In this document: piece by piece, positions 44,295-53,702 of the stretch
Layout of the letters: every line of letters begins with the position of its first letter
How positions within the stretch are numbered: position 1 is the stretch's first letter
Source of the DNA: Streptomyces lanatus
GTDB taxonomy: Bacteria; Actinomycetota; Actinomycetes; Streptomycetales; Streptomycetaceae
Direction of reading: 5' to 3'
Assembly (NCBI RefSeq): GCF_014655715.1
Contig: NZ_BNBM01000002.1
Span: 62,001 to 126,000, forward strand
Length of the DNA stretch: 64,000 nt
Program-made: the position numbers and the translations under genes
Notes under the pieces: model-generated
Database searches by the model: none
Told to the model about the DNA's origin: nothing
Seen by the model: only the letters and a program-made list of their open reading frames with translations

Positions 44295-44469
44295 CCGGGG
44301 CCCGGGTCGGAAGTGGCGCCTGCCAGGCGACGCCTGGCAGGCTCCCCCAGAGGGGGCACCCCCATCACGCTCCCCCACGCTCGAACCCGAGCTCGCGCGG
44401 GGGGACCCCCATCGCCGTCGCCCGGCCCGCCCTCCGGGCGAACGACGCCACTTCCGACCCAGGCCCCGG
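44295..44469. repeat. 175-bp MITE-like element with 24-bp terminal inverted repeats
   Basis: Left end 44295-44318 and right end 44446-44469 are inverted copies matching at 23 of 24 positions (shared core GGGTCGGAAGTGGCG). Inside are a perfect 11-bp hairpin GCCTGCCAGGC-GAC-GCCTGGCAGGC (44319-44343) and C-rich tracts related to CTCCCCCACGCTCG...GCGGGGGGACCCCCAT, which from memory recurs in Streptomyces intergenic regions. It sits between two co-directional genes, and its right end supplies the GGGAGG ribosome-binding site of the dehydrogenase gene. No clear target duplication. Confidence 0.7.
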
Positions 44470-44478
44470 GAGGACCCA

Positions 44479-45483
44479 GTGAGCACCGCCGTCGTGATCG
44501 AGGCTCCGGGCGAGCACCGGCTCGTCCCGCACGAGCCCCGGCAGCCGGAAGCGGGCGAGGCCCTGGTCCGAGTGCACGCCTCGGGGATCTGCGGCTCTGA
44601 CCGCGAGGTCTTCCAGGGCAACCGGCCGGAGGGGTACGTCCGCTATCCGCTCACGCCGGGCCACGAGTGGTCCGGGACGGTGGCGGCGGTCGGTGACGGC
44701 GTCCCTTCGAGTCTGGTGGGCCGCAAGGTCGTGGGCGAGGGCTTCCGGAACTGCCAGGTCTGCGACCGCTGCCACGCGGGCGAGACCACGCTGTGCACGG
44801 CGGGCTATGAGGAGACCGGTTTCACCCAGCCGGGCGCCATGGCCCCCACACTCACGCTTCCGGCCCGGCTGCTGCACGTGCTGCCGGACGACGCGGACCT
44901 CACGGCGGCGGCGCTGCTGGAGCCGGCCGCGTGCATCGCGGCCGCCGCGCTCAAGGCGAACGCGGTGCCGGGCGAGCGGGTGGCCGTGGTGGGCACGGGC
45001 ACGCTCGGGATGTTCGCCGTTCAGTTCCTGAAGGCGGGCTCGCCGGCCGAGCTGCTCGTCGTGGGGACGCGTCGGGACCGGGCCGAGCTGTCGAAGCGGT
45101 TCGGGGCCACGGACTTCCGCACCAAGGACGAGCCACTGCCTGACGACTTCGACGTCGTCATCGAGACCGCCGGGTCCGCGGACGCGGCGCGCACCGCCGC
45201 CGCCCTGCTGCGCCGCGGTGGACGGCTGGTCCTGACGGGCATCCCGGCGCCGGGCGCGGACGGGCTGGACCCGACCGATCTCGTCGTACGGCAGCTGGAG
45301 GTGCACACCGTGTTCGGCGCGGCGCCGGACGCCTGGGCGCACACCGTGCGGGTCTTCGGCGCCGGACTCCTCGACCCGCTGCCGCTGGTCACGCACGAGC
45401 TGCCGCTGGAGGAGTTCCCGCAGGCCATCGAGCTGGTCGGGTCCGGCGATCCGAAGGTCGGAAAGGTCCTGCTGCGGCCATGA
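44479..45483 (+). CDS. Zinc-dependent alcohol/sugar dehydrogenase (MDR family)
   Basis: 334-aa NAD(P)-dependent dehydrogenase. Catalytic zinc ligands are Cys38 (ASGICGSD), His62 and Glu63 (GHEWSG); structural zinc ligands are Cys92, Cys95, Cys98 and Cys106 (NCQVCDRCHAGETTLC). The Rossmann motif is GTGTLG (about 174-179). In this setting it may oxidise a sugar or a keto/hydroxy acid intermediate. GTG start at 44479, immediately after the 175-bp repeat element; the in-frame extension upstream runs through the element and is spurious. Confidence 0.9.
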   Translation: MSTAVVIEAPGEHRLVPHEPRQPEAGEALVRVHASGICGSDREVFQGNRPEGYVRYPLTPGHEWSGTVAAVGDGVPSSLVGRKVVGEGFRNCQVCDRCHAGETTLCTAGYEETGFTQPGAMAPTLTLPARLLHVLPDDADLTAAALLEPAACIAAAALKANAVPGERVAVVGTGTLGMFAVQFLKAGSPAELLVVGTRRDRAELSKRFGATDFRTKDEPLPDDFDVVIETAGSADAARTAAALLRRGGRLVLTGIPAPGADGLDPTDLVVRQLEVHTVFGAAPDAWAHTVRVFGAGLLDPLPLVTHELPLEEFPQAIELVGSGDPKVGKVLLRP

Positions 45484-45497
45484 CACACCCCTGAGCC

Positions 45498-45539
45498 GTA
45501 CGCCGGTACGGGGTACCTGACGACTTCGTACCGGCGTAC
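45498..45539. terminator. 13-bp perfect hairpin downstream of the dehydrogenase gene
   Basis: GTACGCCGGTACG (45498-45510) and its complement (45527-45539) with a 16-nt loop. It probably terminates the dehydratase-dehydrogenase transcript before the promoter of the next unit. Confidence 0.55.
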
Positions 45540-45574
45540 ACCCAAAGCCCCGCACGACCAGAGTCGCGACCCTC

Positions 45575-45590
45575 GTCCGAAATATCGAAC
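45575..45590. promoter_or_regulatory. Candidate sugar-island operator, site 3
   Basis: GTCCGAAATATCGAAC, 15 bp before the GTG of the unknown TIM-barrel-like gene and upstream of the second importer operon. The right half matches the deduced palindrome perfectly. Confidence 0.55.
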
Positions 45591-45604
45591 ACGAAGGACC
45601 ACTT

Positions 45605-46573
45605 GTGACCGACACCACCGCTCCGACACCGCGCCGACCCGGCGAGCAGGCGCTCGCCGCACTCGGCCTGGGGGCGCCCGCCCTCGACCCCTCCGACGCC
45701 TCTCCGCACACCTTCCCCGGCGGGGGCCGTTGGCGCACCGAGGTTCCCTCCGTGGAGGGCCCCGAGGCGCTCGCCGTGGTCCTCAAGGAGTCCTCGCGGC
45801 TCGATGTGCCGATCCACCGGATCAGCCAGGGCAGCGGCATCTGGATGCTCAGCGACGCCGAGATCACCGAGATGGTGGAGGCGACCGCCGAGCGCGACAT
45901 CGAGCTCTGCCTGTTCACCGGCCCGCGCGGCACCTGGGACATCGGCGGCTCCACCCGTACCGACTCCAAGGGCGGCGGGCTGCGCGCCCGGGGCCACGAC
46001 GCGGTCGCCGGGTGCGTCGAGGACGCCGTACGCGCCACCGAGCTGGGCGTGAAGTGCCTCCTCGTCGCCGACGAGGGTGTGCTGTGGACGCTTCACCGGG
46101 CGCGGGTCGCGGGGATCCTGCCGGCCGACACGACGCTCAAGGTGTCGGCGCTGATCGGTCCGGTCAACCCGACGGCGTACGCCGTGTACGAGAACCTCGG
46201 CGGCGACTCGATCAACGTGCCCAGCGACCTGACGCTGGATCACCTCACCGAGATCCGCCGGGTCTCGGCCGCCCCCATGGACATGTACATCGAGGCCCCC
46301 GACGATCTGGGCGGTTACATCCGGATGTACGAGGTCGCCGAGCTGATCCGGCGCGGCGCCCCGCTGTACCTGAAGTTCGGGCTCTCCAAGGCCCCCGGCA
46401 TCTATCCCTACGGCCACCACATGCGGGACCTGACGCTGGCCACCGCCAAGGAACGCGTACGGCGCGGCCGGCTGGCGCTGGACCTGCTCGCACGGCACGG
46501 AGCTGACGGCGACATGGCGCCTCTCGGTTCACGGCTGCCCGGGACGCTGACGCGATTCGAAACTCCCGCATAA
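45605..46573 (+). CDS. Unrecognised TIM-barrel-like protein of the sugar island
   Basis: 322-aa cytoplasmic protein I cannot assign to a named family. Successive strand-like segments ([53 protein letters not shown]) separated by amphipathic helices suggest a (beta/alpha)8 barrel, loosely like U32-peptidase or aldolase barrels. Acidic and His residues at strand ends could bind a metal. It is placed between the dehydratase-dehydrogenase pair and the ChvE/Mms importer and carries the same upstream motif, so it may be a lyase or isomerase of the same pathway. GTG start at 45605 with GAAGGACC upstream. Confidence 0.6.
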   Translation: MTDTTAPTPRRPGEQALAALGLGAPALDPSDASPHTFPGGGRWRTEVPSVEGPEALAVVLKESSRLDVPIHRISQGSGIWMLSDAEITEMVEATAERDIELCLFTGPRGTWDIGGSTRTDSKGGGLRARGHDAVAGCVEDAVRATELGVKCLLVADEGVLWTLHRARVAGILPADTTLKVSALIGPVNPTAYAVYENLGGDSINVPSDLTLDHLTEIRRVSAAPMDMYIEAPDDLGGYIRMYEVAELIRRGAPLYLKFGLSKAPGIYPYGHHMRDLTLATAKERVRRGRLALDLLARHGADGDMAPLGSRLPGTLTRFETPA

Positions 46574-46710
46574 CGTTCCGGACAAACCCCCTTCACAGAA
46601 GAAGACGCAGTCGAACACAATCCCACACACCATCGGTGGAGCGTTCAGCTCTCGAAAGCGTCTCCCCTTCGCCAGACCGAGCCCTGCTCACAACATCAAG
46701 GATGATGACC

Positions 46711-47823
46711 ATGCGTACTCGCAGAGCCGCACTCGCCGCCATAGCCTCCGCCGCCTCCCTCGCCCTGACCCTGTCCGCCTGCGGCCAGAGCGGCGAGGGC
46801 GGGTCCAAGGACGAGGGCGGCGACACCAAGGGAGCCACCATCGGCATCGCGATGCCGACCAAGTCCTCCGAGCGCTGGATCGCCGACGGCAACAACGTCA
46901 AGAAGGACCTGGAGTCCAAGGGCTACAAGACCAGGCTGGTCTACGGCGAGGACGACCCGGACCAGCAGGTCTCGCAGATCGAGAACCTGATCACGCAGGG
47001 CGTCAAGGCGCTGATCGTCGCGGCCATCGACAACAAGTCGATGAACAACGTGCTCCAGCAGGCCAAGGACGCCGACATCCCGGTGATCTCCTACGACCGC
47101 CTGATCCTCGGCACCGAGAACGTCGACTACTACGCGTCGTTCGACAACGAGAAGGTCGGCGAGCTCCAGGCCAACTACATCGTCGAGAAGCTCGGTCTGA
47201 AGGACGGCTCCAAGAAGGGCCCGTTCAACATCGAGCTGTTCGCCGGCTCCAACGACGACAACAACACCCGCTACTTCTTCGGCGGGGCGATGAAGGTCCT
47301 GCAGCCCTACATCGACAAGAAGCAGCTCGTCGTCCGCTCCGGCCAGACCAAGCTGACCCAGGTCACCACCCTGCGCTGGGACGGCGGCACCGCCCAGAAG
47401 CGCATGGACGACATCCTGACCTCGGCCTACAAGAGCGAGCGCGTCGACGCGGTCCTCTCGCCGTACGACGGCATCTCCATCGGCATCCTCTCGGCGCTGA
47501 AGTCGGACGACTACGGCTCCAAGGCCAAGCCGCTGCCGGTCGTCACCGGTCAGGACGCCGAGGTCGCCTCGGTGAAGTCGATCATCGCCGCCCAGCAGTC
47601 GATGACCGTCTACAAGGACACCCGTGAGCTCGCCAAGGTCGCCTCGGGCATGGTCGACGCCCTGCTCAACGACAAGAAGCCGGAGGTCAACGACACCAAG
47701 ACGTACGACAACGGCGCGAAGGTCGTCCCCGCCTTCCTGCTGGAGCCGGTCGCGGTCGACAAGACCAACTACCAGAAGGAAGTCGTGGACTCCGGCTACA
47801 TCAAGGCGAGCGACCTCAAGTAA
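46711..47823 (+). CDS. chvE: Multiple-monosaccharide ABC transporter substrate-binding lipoprotein (ChvE-like)
   Basis: 370-aa sugar-binding lipoprotein with lipobox LSAC (Cys24). The sequence [38 protein letters not shown], and [10 protein letters not shown] plus VVTGQDAE are typical of the ChvE/XylF group that binds xylose, arabinose, glucose or galactose. The start at 46711 is chosen from AAGGA 8 nt upstream; ATGs at 46702 and 46705 are in frame. First gene of a three-gene importer. Confidence 0.9.
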   Translation: MRTRRAALAAIASAASLALTLSACGQSGEGGSKDEGGDTKGATIGIAMPTKSSERWIADGNNVKKDLESKGYKTRLVYGEDDPDQQVSQIENLITQGVKALIVAAIDNKSMNNVLQQAKDADIPVISYDRLILGTENVDYYASFDNEKVGELQANYIVEKLGLKDGSKKGPFNIELFAGSNDDNNTRYFFGGAMKVLQPYIDKKQLVVRSGQTKLTQVTTLRWDGGTAQKRMDDILTSAYKSERVDAVLSPYDGISIGILSALKSDDYGSKAKPLPVVTGQDAEVASVKSIIAAQQSMTVYKDTRELAKVASGMVDALLNDKKPEVNDTKTYDNGAKVVPAFLLEPVAVDKTNYQKEVVDSGYIKASDLK

Positions 47824-47855
47824 GCGCCGGATCCTACTGATTGGAAGGCACGACC

Positions 47856-49406
47856 ATGGCGGGACCCGTCCTGGAAATGCGCTCGATCGTCAAGACCTTT
47901 CCCGGCGTCAAGGCGCTGTCGGACGTCACACTGACCGTCCAGCAGGGCGAGGTCCACGCCATCTGCGGGGAGAACGGGGCCGGTAAGTCGACCCTGATGA
48001 AGGTCCTCTCCGGCGTCCACCCGCACGGCACCTACGAGGGGGACATCCTCTTCGAGGGCGAAGTCTGCGAGTTCAAGGACATCCGGGCGAGCGAGCAGCG
48101 CGGCATCGTCATCATCCACCAGGAGCTGGCGCTGTCGCCGTTCCTCTCCCTCGCGGAGAACATCTTCCTCGGCAACGAGCACGCCAAGGGCGGGTTCATC
48201 GACTGGCGGGAGACGCTGCGGCACGCCACCGAACTGCTGCGCCGGGTCGGTCTGACCGACCACCCGGACACCCGCGTCGCCGACATCGGCGTGGGCAAGC
48301 AGCAGCTGGTGGAGATCGCGAAGGCGCTGTCGAAGAAGGTGAAGCTGCTCATCCTGGATGAGCCGACCGCAGCCCTGAACGACGAGGACAGCGGCAAACT
48401 CCTGGATCTGATCCGGGAGTTGAAGAAGCAGGGCATCACCTCGATCATCATCTCCCACAAGCTCAACGAGATCCGCAAGGTCGCCGACTCGGTGACCATC
48501 CTCCGCGACGGCAAGACCATCGAGACCCTCGATGTGAAGGCCCCGGAGACCACCGAGGACCGGATCATCAGCGGCATGGTCGGCCGGGACCTGGAGCACC
48601 GCTTCCCCGACCGCACCCCGCACGAGCCGGAGGAGGGCGCCGCCCCGGCGCTCGAGATCCGCAACTGGACCGTGCACCACCCGATCGACCAGCAGCGCAA
48701 GGTCGTCGACGACGTGTCGATCCAGGTGCGGCGCGGCGAGATCGTCGGCATCGCCGGGCTGATGGGCGCCGGCCGCACCGAGCTCGCGATGAGCATCTTC
48801 GGGCGGACGTACGGCCGTTACCACGGCGGCACCGTCCTCAAGGACGGCACGGAGATCCGCACCAAGACCGTCCCCGAGGCGGTCAGGAACGGCATCGCGT
48901 ACGTCACCGAGGACCGCAAGCACTACGGCCTGAACCTCATCGACACCATCAACCGCAACATCTCGCTCAGCGCGCTGGGCAAGGTCGCCAAGCGGGGCGT
49001 GGTGGACGAGCACGAGGAGCGGCAGGTCGCCGAGGGCTTCCGCAAATCCATGAACATCAAGGCGCCGACCGTCTTCGAGCCGGTGGGCAAGCTGTCCGGC
49101 GGCAACCAGCAGAAGGTCGTCCTCAGTAAGTGGATCTTCGCGGGTCCGGATGTACTGATCCTGGACGAGCCCACGCGTGGCATCGACGTCGGTGCCAAGT
49201 ACGAGATCTACACGGTCATCGACCAGCTGGCCGCCCAGGGCAAGGCGGTCGTCTTCATCTCCTCCGAGCTGCCGGAGCTGCTCGGGATGTGTGACCGCAT
49301 CTACACGATGGCCGCGGGGCGGCTGACCGGTGAGTTCTCGCGGGCCGAGGCCTCGCAGGAATCGCTGATGCGCCAGATGACGAAGGACAAAGAGGTAACC
49401 CGATGA
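47856..49406 (+). CDS. mmsA: Multiple-monosaccharide ABC transporter ATPase MmsA
   Basis: 516-aa duplicated ATPase energising sugar import. First half: Walker [10 protein letters not shown] (38-46) and [12 protein letters not shown]; second half: GLMGAGRTE in place of Walker A, with LSGGNQQKV and [13 protein letters not shown]. The MMSA/XylG branch is indicated by the HEHAKGG/GFIDW insertion after IFLGN and the gene order. ATG 47856 has GGAAGG 7 nt upstream; the TTG at 47841 is unlikely. Overlaps mmsB by 4 nt. Confidence 0.92.
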   Translation: MAGPVLEMRSIVKTFPGVKALSDVTLTVQQGEVHAICGENGAGKSTLMKVLSGVHPHGTYEGDILFEGEVCEFKDIRASEQRGIVIIHQELALSPFLSLAENIFLGNEHAKGGFIDWRETLRHATELLRRVGLTDHPDTRVADIGVGKQQLVEIAKALSKKVKLLILDEPTAALNDEDSGKLLDLIRELKKQGITSIIISHKLNEIRKVADSVTILRDGKTIETLDVKAPETTEDRIISGMVGRDLEHRFPDRTPHEPEEGAAPALEIRNWTVHHPIDQQRKVVDDVSIQVRRGEIVGIAGLMGAGRTELAMSIFGRTYGRYHGGTVLKDGTEIRTKTVPEAVRNGIAYVTEDRKHYGLNLIDTINRNISLSALGKVAKRGVVDEHEERQVAEGFRKSMNIKAPTVFEPVGKLSGGNQQKVVLSKWIFAGPDVLILDEPTRGIDVGAKYEIYTVIDQLAAQGKAVVFISSELPELLGMCDRIYTMAAGRLTGEFSRAEASQESLMRQMTKDKEVTR

Positions 49407-50647
49407 GCACGGATGTGACCGCCAAGACCCCGGCCCCCGCGCCGCCGGGGAAGAGCGGAGGGGCCGCGGGCGACGGCCTGCTCCAGCTGGTGCTGGACGG
49501 CATGCGCCGCAACATGCGGCAGTACGGCATGCTGATCGCCCTCGGCCTGATCGTGGCGCTGTTCGCCGTGTGGACCGACGGTGACCTGCTGCTGCCGCGC
49601 AACGTCTCCAACCTGGTGCTGCAGAACAGCTACATCCTGATCCTCGCGATCGGCATGATGCTGGTGATCATCGCGGGCCATATCGACCTGTCGGTCGGCT
49701 CGCTGACAGCGTTCATCGGCTCGATGGCCGCCGTCTTCATGGTCAAGAACGATCTGCCATGGCCGGTCGCCGTCATCCTCTGCCTCGCCATGGGCGCCGT
49801 CGCGGGCGCGGCACAAGGGTTCTTCATCGCCTACGGCGGCATACCATCCTTCATCGTGACCCTCGCGGGCATGCTGATCTTCCGCGGTCTGACCGAGATC
49901 TTCCTTGAGGGCCAGACGCTCGGCCCGTTCCCGGAGGGTCTGCAGAAGGTCGCCAACGGCTTCATGCCGGAGGTCGGCCCGAACACCAACTACCACAACC
50001 TGACACTTCTGCTCGGCTTCGGAATGATCGCGTTCGTGGTCTTCCAGGAGTTCCGCGACCGCCGCCGTCAGCAGGAGTTCCACCTCGATGTCCCGCCCTT
50101 CAACCTGTTCCTGCTGAAGCTGGTCGCGCTCGGCGCCGCCATCCTCACGCTGACGATGCTGCTGGCCAGCTACAAGGGCGCCCCGATCGTGCTGCTCATC
50201 CTGGGCGTGCTGCTCGTCGGCTTCGGCTATGTGATGCGCAACGCGATCATCGGCCGTCACATCTACGCGATCGGCGGCAACCTCCCGGCCGCCAAGCTGT
50301 CGGGTGTGAAGGACAAGAAGGTCACGTTCCTGATCTTCATGAACATGGGCATGCTCGCGGCCCTGGCGGGTCTGGTCTTCGCCGCCCGCTTCAACGCGGC
50401 CTCTCCCAAGGCCGGCCTCAACTTCGAGCTGGAGGCCATCGCCGCCTCGTTCATCGGCGGCGCGTCGATGAGCGGCGGCGTCGGCACGGTCCTCGGCGCG
50501 ATCATCGGTGGCCTGGTCCTGGGCGTGCTGAACAACGGTATGAACCTCGTCGGCATCGGCACCGACTGGCAGCAGGTCATCAAGGGCCTGGTGCTGCTGG
50601 CGGCGGTCGGGTTCGACGTGTGGAACAAGCGCAAGGTCGGTTCGTAA
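49403..50647 (+). CDS. mmsB: Multiple-monosaccharide ABC transporter permease MmsB
   Basis: 414-aa permease with about 10 TM helices, longer than RbsC because of the inserted region near 165-235 ([34 protein letters not shown]) typical of XylH/Mms[17 protein letters not shown] and [15 protein letters not shown] are conserved. It probably forms a homodimer, as it is the only permease of this importer. Coupled to mmsA through ATGA; a terminator hairpin follows the stop. Confidence 0.93.
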   Translation: MSTDVTAKTPAPAPPGKSGGAAGDGLLQLVLDGMRRNMRQYGMLIALGLIVALFAVWTDGDLLLPRNVSNLVLQNSYILILAIGMMLVIIAGHIDLSVGSLTAFIGSMAAVFMVKNDLPWPVAVILCLAMGAVAGAAQGFFIAYGGIPSFIVTLAGMLIFRGLTEIFLEGQTLGPFPEGLQKVANGFMPEVGPNTNYHNLTLLLGFGMIAFVVFQEFRDRRRQQEFHLDVPPFNLFLLKLVALGAAILTLTMLLASYKGAPIVLLILGVLLVGFGYVMRNAIIGRHIYAIGGNLPAAKLSGVKDKKVTFLIFMNMGMLAALAGLVFAARFNAASPKAGLNFELEAIAASFIGGASMSGGVGTVLGAIIGGLVLGVLNNGMNLVGIGTDWQQVIKGLVLLAAVGFDVWNKRKVGS

Positions 50648-50656
50648 GACCGAGCA

Positions 50657-50681
50657 GGGCCCTGCCAGAACGGCGGGGCCC
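50657..50681 (+). terminator. Terminator hairpin after mmsB
   Basis: GGGCCCTGCC-AGAAC-GGCGGGGCCC, 10-bp stem with one mismatch, followed by a T-rich stretch (GGTTCTTTCC), 10 nt after the mmsB stop. Confidence 0.75.
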
Positions 50682-50758
50682 GGTTCTTTCCCAGCAGTTC
50701 CCAGCAGTTCTCGGACTACTCAGAGTTTCAGCAGCTTCCCAAAGGAGTGGAGCCGCAC

Positions 50759-51907
50759 ATGGATATGAGGAGACGAACGGTCATAGCAGGGGCTGCGGCG
50801 GCGGGGATCACCGCCGCGACCGTCGGCAGCGCAAGCGCACACGCCACGGGAGGCAGGACGCCGGTGAAGTCGCTCTTCGGCAAGCTCGCCGACGGCACGG
50901 AGGTCTACAGCTGGTCGCTGGCCAACGGCGGCACGCGGATGAAGGTCCTCTCCTACGGCGGCGTGCAGTCCCTGGAGGTCCCGGACCGCCGCGGCCGGTA
51001 CGCCAACATCTCGCTGGGCTTCGACAACATCGAGGACTACGTCGCCAAGAGCCCGTACTTCGGCGCGCTGATCGGCCGCTACGGCAACCGCATCGGCAAG
51101 GGCAAGTTCACGCTCGACGGCAAGGCCTACCAGGTCAACGTCAACGACGGCGAGAACAGCCTGCACGGCGGCGCCAAGGGCTTCGACAAGCGGGTCTGGG
51201 ACGTCGAGCCGTTCACCAAGGGCACGGACGTCGGCCTGCGCCTGTACTACACCTCCGTCGACGGCGAGATGGGCTACCCGGGCACGCTCAAGGTCAAGGT
51301 GACGTACACCCTCACCAGGCACGGCGACTGGCGCATCGACTACGAGGCCACCACCGACAAGGCCACCGTCGTCAACCTCACCAGCCACGTGTACTGGAAC
51401 CTCGCCGGCGAGGGAAGCGGCACGATCGAGAACCACCAGCTGAAGATCGACGCCTCCCGCTACACCCCCGTCGACTCGGGCCTCATCCCCACCGGTGAGC
51501 TGGCCCGCGTCGCGGGCACCCCCTTCGACTTCCGCCGTACGAAGGCGATCGGCGAGGACCTGCGCGAGCCGCACCAGCAGCTCCTCTACGGCAAGGGCAT
51601 CGACCACAACTGGGTCCTCGACAAGGGCATCTCGCCCCGCCCCGAGTGGATCGCGACCCTGAAGGACCCGTCGTCCGGCCGCACCCTGCGCATGGCGACC
51701 ACCGAGCCCGGCCTGCAGTTCTACTCCGGCAACTTCCTCGACGGCACCCTCGTCGGTTCGGGCGGCAACGTCTACCGGCAGGGCGACGCCCTGTGCCTGG
51801 AGACGCAGCACTTCCCGGACTCCCCGAACAAGCCGTCGTTCCCGTCGACGGTACTGCGCCCGGGGCAGACGTACCGTTCGACGACGGTGCACTCGTTCAC
51901 CTGCTGA
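50759..51907 (+). CDS. Exported aldose 1-epimerase (Tat signal)
   Basis: 382-aa mutarotase with a Tat-like signal (MDMRRRTVIAGAAAAGITAA, cleavage near ASA at 25-27), so it acts outside the cell. Active-site motifs NSLHGGAKGFDKRVW, TSHVYWN and LETQHFPDSPN carry the two His and the Glu of the GalM family. Export next to sugar importers and arabinan-degrading enzymes suggests it equilibrates anomers of released sugars before uptake. ATG 50759 has GGAG 7 nt upstream; GTG 50747 is a weaker choice. Confidence 0.9.
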   Translation: MDMRRRTVIAGAAAAGITAATVGSASAHATGGRTPVKSLFGKLADGTEVYSWSLANGGTRMKVLSYGGVQSLEVPDRRGRYANISLGFDNIEDYVAKSPYFGALIGRYGNRIGKGKFTLDGKAYQVNVNDGENSLHGGAKGFDKRVWDVEPFTKGTDVGLRLYYTSVDGEMGYPGTLKVKVTYTLTRHGDWRIDYEATTDKATVVNLTSHVYWNLAGEGSGTIENHQLKIDASRYTPVDSGLIPTGELARVAGTPFDFRRTKAIGEDLREPHQQLLYGKGIDHNWVLDKGISPRPEWIATLKDPSSGRTLRMATTEPGLQFYSGNFLDGTLVGSGGNVYRQGDALCLETQHFPDSPNKPSFPSTVLRPGQTYRSTTVHSFTC

Positions 51908-51982
51908 GCGAGTTCGTCCGTTCTTCACAGGTGGCACACAAGTTCTCACCGATTTCTCAGCGGGTGAACAGCGCCACCCCAG

Positions 51983-52075
51983 CCTCCGTATGTATGGGCG
52001 GCCCGTGCTCCCCCGCGCGGGCCACCCAAAGACGACGGGCCCGGTCGTCCCCGCCGGGCCCGCCCCATACGGAGG
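51983..52075 (+). promoter_or_regulatory. Structured leader that sequesters the ribosome-binding site
   Basis: CCTCCGTATG (51983-51992) pairs perfectly with CATACGGAGG (52066-52075), which contains the GGAGG Shine-Dalgarno of the aminotransferase gene. The stem continues with GGGCGG/CCGCCC (51996-52001 with 52060-52065) and CCCG/CGGG after a 3-nt bulge, about 20 bp in all. A second hairpin GACGAC-N7-GTCGTC lies in the loop. Closing this stem should block translation; opening signal unknown. Confidence 0.55.
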
Positions 52076-52079
52076 TTCC

Positions 52080-53684
52080 ATGGCCGACAACGTCACCTCG
52101 CTGTTCCGCAGTACGGCGGCACACAGCCCGTCGATGGCGGCGCTGACGCGTGAGGGCGGCGACGGAGCCGGTCCGGTCGACTTCTGTATCCCCTGCAACC
52201 CGTACTTCCCCACCCCCGAGATGTTCCAGGACATGGGGGCACGGTTGCGGGACATCATCACCTACTACCCGAGCAGCGCCGACACGATCACGGCCGAACT
52301 GTGCAGCCTGCTCCAGCTTCCGCCGCAGTGCGTGGCGATGGGCAACGGATCCACCGAACTGATCACCTGGATCGATCACTTGATGGTCCGTGAGTCCCTC
52401 GCCATCCCCGTCCCCACGTTCGGCCGCTGGACCGACCAGCCGATGGAGACCGGCAAGCGGGTCGACATGTTCCCGCTCCAGGAGTCCAGCGGCTTCGCCC
52501 TGGACCTGGCCCAGTACGCCGAGTTCATACGGGCCCGGGGGACACGGGTCGCGGTCATCTGCAACCCCAACAACCCCGACGGCGGCTTCCTCCACAAGCA
52601 CGCGCTGGTCCAGTTCATGGACGCCATGGCCGACCTGGACCTGGTGATCATCGACGAGTCGTTCCTCGAATTCGCCGACGCCGAACAGGAACCCTCGGTG
52701 GTCCAGGAGGCGATGCTCCGCCCGAACGTCATCGTCCTGCGCTCCCTCGGCAAGAACTTCGGCCTGCACGGCATCCGCTTCGGCTACCTCGTCGCCAACC
52801 CGGCCCTGGCCGGCATGGTCCGCTCGATGCTGCCGAAGTGGAACCTCAACGCCTTCGCCGAGCATGTGGTGTTCATGCTCAAGAACCACGGCGCGGAGTA
52901 CGCGCAGAGCCTGCACCAGGTGCGCCGGGACCGCCTCGACATGGCCAGCCACCTCGCCCAGCTGCCCGGCCTGACGGTCTACCCGTCGCAGGGCAACTTC
53001 CTCTTCGTGCGCCTCCCCGTGGGCGCCGAGGGCACCGTGGTCCGCGACCGGCTGCTCACCGAGCACCGGATCCTGGTCCGCGAGTGCGGCAACAAGATCG
53101 GTTCGTCCAGCCGCTTCCTGCGACTCGTGGTGCGCCCCCAGGTGGACGTGCGTCGCCTGGTGTCCGGCCTGGAACAGGTGCTCTACGGGACCAGGAGGGG
53201 AGCCGCCGTACCCGAGCTGGGTACAGGGACCAACTACAGCTCGGGTACGGCGGCCGTGGACCGTCTGGTCAGCTCCACGAACGGCGCGGGTGTGGCGGGG
53301 CTCGCCGCGCAGGCCATGGCGGCGCCTCAGCCGCAGGCGGTGCCACAGGCGGTGCCACAAGCGGTGCCGCAGGGGGGTGGCATGCCGATGCCGGCGCCGA
53401 TGCCGGTGGCACCGATGCCGACTCCTGTCCCGGCCCCGGCCCCCATGCCGGCTCCCGCTCCCGTCGCGCCCGCGCCGATGCCGTTCCCGTCGCCCGTGGC
53501 GCCGGCCGCGGCGGTGGTGCCGCCGCCGGCTGCCGGGCCCACGCCGCCGGGGGTGCCGGCCCGTGGGGGGCTTACGGCGGCGCAGGTACGGGGGACGACG
53601 GGGCCGGGGTTGACTCCGGCGCCGGCGACCGGGTGGCCGAACGCGCAGAGTTGGCCGAATGCGGCGGGGATGCAGGCGGGGTAG
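52080..53684 (+). CDS. PLP-dependent aminotransferase (HisC-like) with long Pro/Met/Ala tail
   Basis: 534-aa fold-type I aminotransferase. Catalytic core 1-370: Asn165 and Asp192 (VICNPNNPDGG, VIIDESFLEFAD), the PLP lysine Lys225 (RSLGKNFGLHG) and Arg233. It resembles histidinol-phosphate aminotransferase or CobD-like decarboxylases, but amino-acid and partner substrate are unknown. Residues 371-534 are a low-complexity tail with VPQA repeats (421-430) and alternating Pro/Met/Ala, which no HisC has. ATG 52080 is 4 nt after GGAGG, inside a long leader stem. It lies between the exported epimerase and the convergent GH43 pair. Confidence 0.85.
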   Translation: MADNVTSLFRSTAAHSPSMAALTREGGDGAGPVDFCIPCNPYFPTPEMFQDMGARLRDIITYYPSSADTITAELCSLLQLPPQCVAMGNGSTELITWIDHLMVRESLAIPVPTFGRWTDQPMETGKRVDMFPLQESSGFALDLAQYAEFIRARGTRVAVICNPNNPDGGFLHKHALVQFMDAMADLDLVIIDESFLEFADAEQEPSVVQEAMLRPNVIVLRSLGKNFGLHGIRFGYLVANPALAGMVRSMLPKWNLNAFAEHVVFMLKNHGAEYAQSLHQVRRDRLDMASHLAQLPGLTVYPSQGNFLFVRLPVGAEGTVVRDRLLTEHRILVRECGNKIGSSSRFLRLVVRPQVDVRRLVSGLEQVLYGTRRGAAVPELGTGTNYSSGTAAVDRLVSSTNGAGVAGLAAQAMAAPQPQAVPQAVPQAVPQGGGMPMPAPMPVAPMPTPVPAPAPMPAPAPVAPAPMPFPSPVAPAAAVVPPPAAGPTPPGVPARGGLTAAQVRGTTGPGLTPAPATGWPNAQSWPNAAGMQAG

Positions 53685-53702
53685 CCCTTCAGGTCGGCTT
53701 GG

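Noticed and set aside
53340..53480. Minisatellite or recombination hotspot in the aminotransferase tail
   Set aside because: The repetition follows codon-level Pro/Met/Ala usage and varies in phase; a low-complexity protein tail explains it.
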